A DNA stretch of 6,825 bases, from contig JAJDDH010000292.1 in the NCBI GenBank assembly GCA_029260415.1, positions 1 to 6,825 on the forward strand, given 5' to 3'. Position numbers and translations under genes: made by a program. The notes under the pieces are model-generated. The model worked only from the letters and a program-made list of their open reading frames with translations, had not been told where the DNA came from and ran no database searches. Of the stretch, positions 1 through 6,097 are shown piece by piece; the stretch's first letter is position 1; every line of letters begins with the position of its first letter. The DNA comes from Phycisphaerales bacterium. Its GTDB lineage: Bacteria > Planctomycetota > Phycisphaerae > Phycisphaerales > UBA1924.

Positions 1-447
1 GGCGATGACCGCGCCATGCTCCACCGCGAGAAGGACCCCGCGCTCGTGGGCAAGCGCATCCTCATCGCCGACGACGCGCCCAAGATCCGCAAGATCATCG
101 GCGACATCCTCACCCACCGGGGCGCCAAGGTCACCATCTTCGAGTCGGGCCTGGGCGCGATCGCCGCCCTCGAGGCCATCGCCTCGGGCGAGCAGGAAAC
201 CTTCGACCTGATCATCTCCGACATCCAGATGCCCGACCGCAACGGCTACGAGGTCTTCAGCGCCGCCCGCAAGCACACGCCAGACGCCCGCGTCATCCTC
301 ATGACCGGCTTCGGCTACGACCCGCACCACTCCATCGTCCGCGCCAGCCAGGAGGGCCTCCAGAGCGTCCTCTTCAAGCCCTTCGAGATCGAGGCGTTTC
401 TCGAGCAGGTCCGCAAGGCGCTCACTGTTGAGCCCGCGTCGGATTGA
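1..447 (+). CDS. CheY-like receiver domain, C-terminal end of a response regulator or larger signalling protein (5' partial)
   Basis: This is a phospho-acceptor receiver domain of two-component signalling, cytoplasmic. Numbering from the ATG at 16: the acidic pocket is D19/D20 (ILIADDAP), the phospho-accepting aspartate is D69 (ISDIQMPDRNGYEVF), the switch Thr is T97 (ILMTGFGY), and the conserved lysine is K121 in LFKPF. All key residues are present, so the domain should be phosphorylatable. No DNA-binding or enzymatic output domain follows; the protein ends about 20 residues after KPF. The frame is open to base 1 (G-D-D-R-A before the Met). The ATG at 16 has neither a Shine-Dalgarno nor a -10-like motif before it, and the stretch HREKDPALVGKR reads like an interdomain linker. 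I therefore infer that the gene starts off the left edge and that this receiver is C-terminal. A stand-alone receiver starting at 16 remains possible. The beta4-alpha4 loop (YDPHHS) is about two residues longer than in typical receivers. The gene converges on prmC with only 3 bases between the stop codons. Confidence 0.9.
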   Translation, partial: GDDRAMLHREKDPALVGKRILIADDAPKIRKIIGDILTHRGAKVTIFESGLGAIAALEAIASGEQETFDLIISDIQMPDRNGYEVFSAARKHTPDARVILMTGFGYDPHHSIVRASQEGLQSVLFKPFEIEAFLEQVRKALTVEPASD

Positions 448-450
448 CGC

Positions 451-1371
451 TTACGCCCGCCGGGCGCTGACCACCCGCCTGAACCCCTCAAGATCACGCA
501 GGATCTCGACCTTCTCAAGCTTGGGCTGCGCCCTCGCGATCGCCGCGGCGTCCTCCGCCCGCGCGTCGGCAACCTCCACCAGCAGCAGCCCGCCCGCCCG
601 CAATCGCGACGCGCCGCCCTCCAGGATCGGTCGCACCTGGTCCAGCCCGTCCGCCCCGCCCCGCAGCGCCAGCGCCGGCTCGTGGTCCCTGACGTTGGGC
701 TCGACCGCGTCCCATTCATCATCCGGGATGTACGGCGGGTTGCTCACGAGGTAGTGCAAACGCTCGCTCCGCGTCGCCGCGTGCTCGTCGAGCGCGCTCA
801 GCAGGTCGCCCTGAACGAGGTCCACCCGCTCGCCCAGCCCGTGCTTCTCGGCGTTGATCTTTGCGACCTCCAGCGCCTCGGCGCTGATGTCCGTCATCAC
901 CACCCGCGCCCCGGGCAGGCTCTTGGCCAGCGCCAGCCCGATCGCCCCCGACCCGGTGCACACGTCCGCGATGAGCACGCCGTCCCCCCCGTGATGTCCG
1001 CCGAAGCCTGGGGTCGTCCGCGAGTGCTCGATCACCCGCTCGACGATTGTCTGCGTGCAGGGGCGCGGGATGAGCACGCGCCGGTCCACGTGCAGCGCCA
1101 TGCCGTAGAACCAGCTCTCGCCGACCAGGTACTGGATGGGCTCGTGCTCGAGCGCCCGCCCCACCAGCCCGCGCAGCTGGTCCCGCTCCAGCGGGCTCGC
1201 GGGTCGGTCCTGGTCCATGTACAGCTTGAGGCGTTCGCACCCGAGCACGTGCGCCATGAGCATCTCGGCGCACAGTCGCGGCGAGTCGATCCCCTTCTGC
1301 GTGAACGCCTCGCCCATCCACGACAGGAGGCGGCGCGTCGTCCAGGCCTGGGTTGTGCCGGTGGGGGGCAT
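451..1371 (-). CDS. prmC: PrmC (HemK), peptide chain release factor N5-glutamine methyltransferase
   Basis: PrmC methylates the glutamine of the GGQ motif in release factors RF1 and RF2 using S-adenosylmethionine, which improves translation termination; it is cytoplasmic. At 306 residues it is slightly longer than the usual 270-290. The N-terminal helical release-factor-binding domain covers about residues 10-95 and includes TTRRLLSWMG and SPRLCAEMLMAHVLG. The Rossmann methyltransferase domain covers about 130-306. SAM-binding motif I is ADVCTGSGAIGLALA (135-149), the acidic residue after beta2 is D161 in MTDIS, and the diagnostic NPPY is at 211-214 (SNPPYIPDDEW). Departures from the family are PRPCTQ at 102-107, where PRPETE or PRPDTE is usual, and ADGLDQVR at 240-247, where DGLxFYR is usual. 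A short Gly/His-rich insert (GFGGHHGGDG) lies at about 122-131. The N-terminal domain aligns from the chosen ATG. There is no Shine-Dalgarno; a TGTAGACT motif lies 6 nt upstream. The release-factor gene prfA, a common neighbour, is not in this window; the gene upstream is an exported amidohydrolase, 20 bases away. Confidence 0.95.
   Translation of the reverse strand: MPPTGTTQAWTTRRLLSWMGEAFTQKGIDSPRLCAEMLMAHVLGCERLKLYMDQDRPASPLERDQLRGLVGRALEHEPIQYLVGESWFYGMALHVDRRVLIPRPCTQTIVERVIEHSRTTPGFGGHHGGDGVLIADVCTGSGAIGLALAKSLPGARVVMTDISAEALEVAKINAEKHGLGERVDLVQGDLLSALDEHAATRSERLHYLVSNPPYIPDDEWDAVEPNVRDHEPALALRGGADGLDQVRPILEGGASRLRAGGLLLVEVADARAEDAAAIARAQPKLEKVEILRDLEGFRRVVSARRA
454..466. terminator. 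weak GC hairpin between the convergent gene ends
   Basis: CGCCC, a GCC loop and GGGCG form a perfect 5-bp GC stem. It lies just past the receiver-gene stop and inside the last codons of prmC. It is symmetrical and could slow transcription from either side, but there is no T-tract on either strand. In DNA this GC-rich, such a stem can arise by chance. I list it as the only hairpin candidate seen at the convergent junction. Confidence 0.2.
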
Positions 1372-1377
1372 GGGGAA

Positions 1378-1385
1378 AGTCTACA
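1378..1385 (-). promoter_or_regulatory. TGTAGACT motif, candidate -10 element of prmC (leaderless geometry)
   Basis: Read on the minus strand, TGTAGACT ends 6 nt before the prmC ATG. The hexamer TAGACT fits TANNNT and matches the TATAAT consensus at four of six positions. A -10 placed here would put the transcription start at or next to the ATG, as in leaderless genes of Deinococcus and Actinobacteria. No clear TTGACA-like -35 is seen 16-18 nt further upstream. The same octamer stands at the same distance from the amidohydrolase start, which is the main support. Confidence 0.45.
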
Positions 1386-1391
1386 CCGGCG

Positions 1392-3119
1392 CTACTCCCG
1401 CTCGTACACCGTCTCCCCGCTGATGACCGTTCGCACCACCTCCGTGATCAGGATCTCCCCGGGCTTACAGGTCATGATGTCGTGGTCCAGCACGGTAAAG
1501 TCCGCGAGCTTGCCCGGTTCGAGCGAGCCGCGGGTGTCCTCCTCGAACGAGGCGTAGGCCGCCCAGATCGTCATGCTCTTGAGGGCCTCGGTCCTCGTCA
1601 TGCGCTGCCCGGGCAGCCAGCCCCCGACGGGCTCGCCCTGGTGGTTCTGGCGGGTGATGGCGCTGTAGAACCCGTACAGCGGGTTCTCGCTCTCGACGGG
1701 GAAGTCGCTGCCCCCGGGGATAGGCACGCCCGAATCGATCAGGCTGCGCCACGCGTAGGCGCCCCTGGCGCGTTCGGTCCCGACGCGGTCCTCGACCCAC
1801 CGCATGTCGCTGGTGCAGTGGGTGGGCTGCATGGAGGGCAGCACGCCCAGCTGCTCGAAGCGGGGGATGTCATCGGGGTGGAGCAGCTGGGCGTGCTCGA
1901 TGCGGAAGCGCGTGCCGCGCTCGTGGAGGAGGCCCGGGTGGGTGTCGAGGTCCGCGGGCTGGGTTGGAGCGGTCTCGTTGGGGATCGCCGTCGCGTGGGC
2001 GTACTCGTAGGCGTCGAGCGTCCGCCTGTTCGCGGCGTCGCCGATCGCGTGGGTGCAGACCTGGTAGCCGTGCTTGACGGCGTGCTTGCTGATCCGGTCG
2101 ATCACCAGCGGATCGGTCACGCTCAGGCCGGTATAGGGATTCCCCTCGTCGTCAGCGGGTCGGTCGAGGTACGGATCGAGCATCCACGCGCCGTGCGAGC
2201 CCATGGCGCCGTCTATGTACAGCTTGCAGGCCCGGAGCGTGAAGCGGTCGGAGACGCGGATGGGGTTGGCCTCGAAGTAGTCCTCGGCCAGCGCCCCGCG
2301 GAGAACGCCGTAGACGCGCATGACCAGGCGCCCGTCGCTCTCGAGCCGATCGTACGCCGCGATCTCGTCGAGCCCGATGCGCATGTCGTGCACGCCGACA
2401 AGCCCGACCTTCAAGCAGCGCTCCTGGGCCAGCAGGATCAGCTTCTCGGGGGACGCCGTCGCGTCGCGCGGGATCGCCCGCCCGATCAGCCCCATGGCTC
2501 GGTCGATGAACACACCCGTGGGCTCGTCGCCGGCGCTGCGCCGGACGTCGCCCCCCTCGGGGGAATCAGTCGTGCTGGTCACACCCGCCGCGTCCATCGC
2601 GGCGGTGTTGGACAGCCCAGCGTGCCGATCGACCCGAGACAGCCACACCGGGTGATCAGGCACGGCGTCCGACAAACGCTTGTGCGTGGGCATCTGCTTG
2701 CTGGGCCAGCTCTCGTGGTCCCACCCGCGCCCGAGGATCCACGTTCCACGAGGAACAGCGACCGCCTGCGCGCGCACTAGTTCGATGACCTCGTCGTAGC
2801 TGCTGGTCCCCGAGAGGTCGATCACCCCCGCGTCGAGCTGACCGAGCCCGCTCATGTGCGCGTGCGCGTCGATGAGCCCGGGGACAATGGTGAGCCCTTC
2901 CATGTCGATCTGCGTGACGCCCTCGTGCATGTGGCGCATGACGTCGCGTCGGTTGCCGACGGCGAGGATCTTGCCGTCGGAGACCGCCATCGCGTCGGCG
3001 GTGGGCAGGTCATCGCTCGCGGTGTAGATCCGGGCGTTGATGTAGATGGTGGTTTCTTTGGCGCCGACAAGCGGAGCCGCGAACGCGAGCACAGCGGCGG
3101 TGAGCAGTGACTTGATCAT
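1392..3119 (-). CDS. exported metal-dependent amidohydrolase, YtcJ / Amidohydrolase_3 family
   Basis: This is a 575-residue TIM-barrel hydrolase of the amidohydrolase superfamily. Relatives hydrolyse amide or related C-N bonds, N-substituted formamide deformylase for example; the substrate here cannot be read from sequence. Residues 1-20 are a Sec signal peptide (basic MIK, hydrophobic LLTAAVLAFAAPLV, V-G-A cleavage site before KE), so the enzyme should act outside the cytoplasm. Next comes the small beta-sandwich strand set (TTIYINARIYTAS, about 23-35). The metal-binding HxH is H86/H88 in GLIDAHAHM. K299 (CKLYIDGAMGSHG) is the candidate bridging lysine, H357 (CTHAIGDAANRR) and H409 (RIEHAQ) are further metal-ligand candidates, and D472 (PGGSDFPVE) is the catalytic aspartate. 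The C-terminus returns to the beta-sandwich (GSLEPGKLADFTVLD). The stretch between THAIGD and RIEHAQ carries a Thr/Pro/His-rich insertion of roughly 15-20 residues (about 378-400) compared with my recollection of the family. The signal peptide supports the chosen ATG. Its neighbours polA and prmC are unrelated in function. Confidence 0.92.
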   Translation of the reverse strand: MIKSLLTAAVLAFAAPLVGAKETTIYINARIYTASDDLPTADAMAVSDGKILAVGNRRDVMRHMHEGVTQIDMEGLTIVPGLIDAHAHMSGLGQLDAGVIDLSGTSSYDEVIELVRAQAVAVPRGTWILGRGWDHESWPSKQMPTHKRLSDAVPDHPVWLSRVDRHAGLSNTAAMDAAGVTSTTDSPEGGDVRRSAGDEPTGVFIDRAMGLIGRAIPRDATASPEKLILLAQERCLKVGLVGVHDMRIGLDEIAAYDRLESDGRLVMRVYGVLRGALAEDYFEANPIRVSDRFTLRACKLYIDGAMGSHGAWMLDPYLDRPADDEGNPYTGLSVTDPLVIDRISKHAVKHGYQVCTHAIGDAANRRTLDAYEYAHATAIPNETAPTQPADLDTHPGLLHERGTRFRIEHAQLLHPDDIPRFEQLGVLPSMQPTHCTSDMRWVEDRVGTERARGAYAWRSLIDSGVPIPGGSDFPVESENPLYGFYSAITRQNHQGEPVGGWLPGQRMTRTEALKSMTIWAAYASFEEDTRGSLEPGKLADFTVLDHDIMTCKPGEILITEVVRTVISGETVYERE

Positions 3120-3125
3120 GCGAGC

Positions 3126-3133
3126 AGTCTACA
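3126..3133 (-). promoter_or_regulatory. TGTAGACT motif, candidate -10 element of the amidohydrolase gene (leaderless geometry)
   Basis: On the minus strand TGTAGACT ends 6 nt before the amidohydrolase ATG, inside the 32-base gap after polA. Sequence and spacing match the copy ahead of prmC; the 6 nt between motif and ATG differ (GCTCGC here, TTCCCC there). No convincing -35 hexamer is visible. A 6-bp direct repeat, GCTCGC, flanks the motif. An alternative reading is an unknown translation-initiation signal rather than a promoter. Confidence 0.45.
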
Positions 3134-3151
3134 AGCGAGCGGGAGGGGTCC

Positions 3152-6085
3152 CTACTTGCCGTCGTACCAGCTGGCGCTGATCGCCGAATCGACCTTCAGG
3201 GGCACGCTCAGGTCCATCGCGGCCTCCATGCGCTCGACGATGAGGGCCCGGGCCCGCTCGCTGACGCCCTCGGGCGCCTCGAAGACCAGCTCGTCGTGGA
3301 TCTGCAGCAGCATCCGCACGCCCGGGATCTCGGGCGGGGCGCCCATTCGCCGGTCCGCCGCGTGCTCACTCAGGCGGTGGTGCAGGTCAATCATCGCGAT
3401 TTTGATCAGGTCCGCGGCGGACCCCTGCACGACCGAGTTGATCGCCATCCGCTCGCCCAGCGAGCGCCGCGCCGGGTTGTTCGAGTCGATGTCCAGGATC
3501 GGGCGACGGCGTCCCATCATGGTCTCGACGTAGCCCTTGTCGTGCGCCTCATCGACACACTCCTGCAGGAAGGTGGTGATGCCCGGGAAGCGGGCCTTGT
3601 ACTCGTCAATGATCTCGGAGGCTTCGCTGTTGGAGACGCCGAGCCTGCGGGCGAGGCCGAAGGGCGTGACGCCGTAGATGATGCCGAAGTTGACCATCTT
3701 CGCGCCCGAGCGTTGCTCACGCGTGACGTCCTCGGGCTTGACCGAATGGATCTGCGCCGCGACGGCGGTGTGGATGTCCTCGCCGCCGTGAAACGCGGCG
3801 GTCAGCGCCTCGTCCTTGGAGAGGTGCGCCAGCAGACGCAGCTCGATCTGCGAGTAATCGGCGGAAATCAGTCGGCGCCCCTCGTCGGCGACGAACGCCC
3901 GGCGGATGTCACGCCCGATGTCGGTCCGGATCGGGATGTTCTGCAGGTTCGGGTCCGAGGACGACAACCGCCCCGTCGCGGCGACGGTCTGGTTGAAGCT
4001 CGCGTGGATGCGCCCGTCGTCGTCGTGGATCTCGTTGCGGAGCGCGACGAGGTAGGTGCTCACCAGCTTGGTCAGCTGGCGGTACTCCAGGATCAGGCTC
4101 GGGATCTCGCTCTCGACGCCCGGGTCCTGGGCGAGCTTCTCGAGCACCTCGGCGTCGGTGGAGTAGCCGGTCTTCGTCTTCTTGATCGGCTTGACGCCCA
4201 GCCCGGGCTCGGCGGCGTCGGGCGCGTTGAACAGCACGGCGCTGAGCTGCTTGGGCGAGTCCGGGTCGAAGCCCCGATCGCAGGCCTCGTACGCCGCGTC
4301 GGAGATACGCTGCTTGAGCTCGTCGATGCGGGTCTGGAGTTTCTCTCGCTGGCGCTCCAGCTCGTCGGGATCGACGCGGATGCCGTTCCATTCCAGCTCG
4401 GCCAGCACCTCGACCAGCGGCATCTCCAGCTCGCGGAAGAGCGTGTCCAGGCCCTGGTCTTTGAGCGCGGGCGCCATCTGCCCCATGAGCTGCAGCGTCG
4501 CGTCAGCGTCTTCCGCGGCGTAGGGCGCGGCCTGGGCCAGCGGGACCTCGTCGAACCGCTTCTGGGCCTTGCCCTTGCCGATGAGTTCCTTGATCGCGAT
4601 GTTCAGGCGCCCGAGCAGCGCCAGCGAGAGCGCGTCGAGCGAGTGGCTCGAGCGCGAGGCGTCCACGACGTAGCTGGCGACCATCGAATCGCCCGCGGGC
4701 GAGCCCGCGTCCAGGGGCACGTGCCCGCGCAGTTCGACGCCGGCGCGCCGGAGCACGAGCAGGTCGTACTTGAGGTTCTGCCCAGCCTTGGGGATCGAGG
4801 CGTCCTCCACGATTGGGCGCAGGGCGTCGAGAACGGTCTGCTCGTCGAGATGTTTCTCGCCCTCCGGCGCCCGGGTGGGGATGTACCAGGCCTTGCCGGG
4901 CTCAATGCTGAGGGAGACGCCGCAGAGGTCGGCGCGCATCGGGCGGATGTTGGTCGTCTCCGTGTCGATCGCGACGAGCCTGGCTGTGCTGATCGCCTTG
5001 ACGACCTTGGCGAGTTCCGCCTTGGTCGTGACGCACGTGTAATCGCCATCGACCTCGCGCGTCGCGGCGTCGCCCGCCTGGTCGAAGAGGCCCCCGAAGC
5101 CGCCGGCGTCCTTGCCGCGTGCACTCCGCGTCTTCTCCGCACCCTCCGCGTTCGAATCCCCCCCGCCGAGCATCGCCTTGACGTCGTCCTGGTAGCGGTT
5201 GAATCCGAGTTCCTGAAGGATCGGCAGGAGTTTGGGCAGCTCGAACGTGGAGAGCGCCGCGTCGCCCAGGTCCAGCTCGACGGGCACGTCGTGACGCAGC
5301 GTGACGAGCTGCTTGCTCAGCGGCAGGCGGTCGATGGCTTCGAGGATCCGCTCGCGCCGCTTGCCCTTGATCTTCCAGTCCTTCCTGGGCTTGTCCTCGT
5401 CGCGGACCTCGTCGAGGATCGCGTCGAGGGTGCCAAACTCCGCGAGCAGCTGCGCGGCGGTCTTGGCGCCGATGCCCTCGACGCCCGGGATGTTGTCTGC
5501 CGTGTCGCCCATCAGGGTGAGCATGTCGATGATCTGGCTGGGCGCGAGCCCGAGGTCGGCCTTGAGGGCCGCCTCGTCGATGACGATGTCCGTGTGGATG
5601 TCGTACATCTCGGTGGGGGGGGCGCCGCTGCCCAGGAGCTGCTTGAGGTCCTTGTCCTTGCTGATGATCCGGACGCGGACGTCGGGGTGCTTGGCGGAGT
5701 AGGTGCTGGCGAGCGTCGCGATGACGTCGTCGGCCTCGAAGCCCTCCGCACCGATCACGGGGACGCCGATCTCTTTGAGCAGCGCCAGCGCCCGCTCGAC
5801 CTGTGGAAAGAGGTCGTCCGGGGGCTCGGAGCGGTTGGCCTTGTACTCGGGGTAGAGCTGGGAGCGGAAGGTGCCGCGGTCGCCGCCGATGTCCAGCGCG
5901 ACGGCGACGTAGTCGGGCGGGCCCCCGACCTGGCCCTCGCCGCGGAGGAGCTTGAGGAGCATGCCGACGAACCCGTAGGTCATGTTGGTGGGTTCTTTGG
6001 TGACCGGGCTGGTCATGGGCGTGCGGATGGCGTGGTAGGCGCGGAAGAACTGGGCGTAGCCGTCGATGAGGTAGAGGGTTTTCAT
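3152..6085 (-). CDS. polA: DNA polymerase I (5' nuclease, proofreading 3'-5' exonuclease, family A polymerase)
   Basis: DNA polymerase I removes RNA primers, fills gaps and takes part in excision repair. At 977 residues it is longer than E. coli PolA (928). The 5' nuclease/FEN domain covers about 1-304: D8 (YLIDGYAQFFRAYHA), D65, E117/D119/D120 (GFEADDVIATLA), D144/D146 (SKDKDLKQLL), D194/D197 (LMGDTADNIPGVEGIGAKTA). A low-complexity linker follows (about 305-345). The 3'-5' exonuclease (about 346-540) keeps all three motifs: D374/E376 (AIDTET), N437/D441 (GQNLKYD), Y522/D526 (YAAEDADAT), so proofreading should be active. The polymerase (about 550-977) has motif A D743 (SADYSQIELR), O-helix R792-K796-F800-Y804 (RSGAKMVNFGIIYG) and motif C H930-D931-E932. 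F800 is the residue that disfavours dideoxynucleotides in E. coli PolA (F762). There is a two-residue expansion in the 5' nuclease loop DIGGDRGTFR. The ATG fits the family N-terminus; no Shine-Dalgarno or TANNNT motif precedes it. It starts 12 bases after the GlmU-like stop, so co-transcription is likely. Confidence 0.99.
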   Translation of the reverse strand: MKTLYLIDGYAQFFRAYHAIRTPMTSPVTKEPTNMTYGFVGMLLKLLRGEGQVGGPPDYVAVALDIGGDRGTFRSQLYPEYKANRSEPPDDLFPQVERALALLKEIGVPVIGAEGFEADDVIATLASTYSAKHPDVRVRIISKDKDLKQLLGSGAPPTEMYDIHTDIVIDEAALKADLGLAPSQIIDMLTLMGDTADNIPGVEGIGAKTAAQLLAEFGTLDAILDEVRDEDKPRKDWKIKGKRRERILEAIDRLPLSKQLVTLRHDVPVELDLGDAALSTFELPKLLPILQELGFNRYQDDVKAMLGGGDSNAEGAEKTRSARGKDAGGFGGLFDQAGDAATREVDGDYTCVTTKAELAKVVKAISTARLVAIDTETTNIRPMRADLCGVSLSIEPGKAWYIPTRAPEGEKHLDEQTVLDALRPIVEDASIPKAGQNLKYDLLVLRRAGVELRGHVPLDAGSPAGDSMVASYVVDASRSSHSLDALSLALLGRLNIAIKELIGKGKAQKRFDEVPLAQAAPYAAEDADATLQLMGQMAPALKDQGLDTLFRELEMPLVEVLAELEWNGIRVDPDELERQREKLQTRIDELKQRISDAAYEACDRGFDPDSPKQLSAVLFNAPDAAEPGLGVKPIKKTKTGYSTDAEVLEKLAQDPGVESEIPSLILEYRQLTKLVSTYLVALRNEIHDDDGRIHASFNQTVAATGRLSSSDPNLQNIPIRTDIGRDIRRAFVADEGRRLISADYSQIELRLLAHLSKDEALTAAFHGGEDIHTAVAAQIHSVKPEDVTREQRSGAKMVNFGIIYGVTPFGLARRLGVSNSEASEIIDEYKARFPGITTFLQECVDEAHDKGYVETMMGRRRPILDIDSNNPARRSLGERMAINSVVQGSAADLIKIAMIDLHHRLSEHAADRRMGAPPEIPGVRMLLQIHDELVFEAPEGVSERARALIVERMEAAMDLSVPLKVDSAISASWYDGK
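5117..5152 (-). repeat. GCGGAG-periodic insert in the PolA interdomain linker, possible dispersed repeat in frame
   Basis: On the minus strand GCGGAG occurs three times (plus-strand CTCCGC at 5124-5129, 5135-5140 and 5144-5149), spaced 9 and 11 bases. It encodes the linker NAEGAEKTRSAR at about residues 312-323. From memory, NNNGCRGAG arrays of this kind occur as dispersed, mostly intergenic repeats in Planctomycetota and Verrucomicrobiota, giving NAEGAE-like peptides when translated. Whether this copy belongs to such a family is inference. It lies between the 5' nuclease and exonuclease domains, where added residues should be tolerated. Confidence 0.35.
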
Positions 6086-6097
6086 GACGAGGTGTGG

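Noticed and set aside
682..1557. 291-codon plus-strand frame opposite prmC
   Set aside because: It is the mirror frame of prmC, crosses the gene boundary into the amidohydrolase, and has no recognisable motif or initiation signal.
1353..2780. 475-codon open frame on the plus strand opposite the amidohydrolase
   Set aside because: It is antisense to a gene with a complete set of family motifs. The translation is rich in Arg, Gly, Ala and Val with no recognisable domain. Long antisense frames are expected in DNA this GC-rich.
3141..3152. GGGA-GGGG-TCCC inverted repeat after polA as a terminator
   Set aside because: The stem is only 4 bp with a G4 loop, has no T-tract, and overlaps the polA stop codon. 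It is too weak to support.
5148..5160. GTTCGAATCC, identical to a tRNA T-loop core
   Set aside because: It lies within polA codons. I see no acceptor stem, D-arm or anticodon arm around it on either strand.
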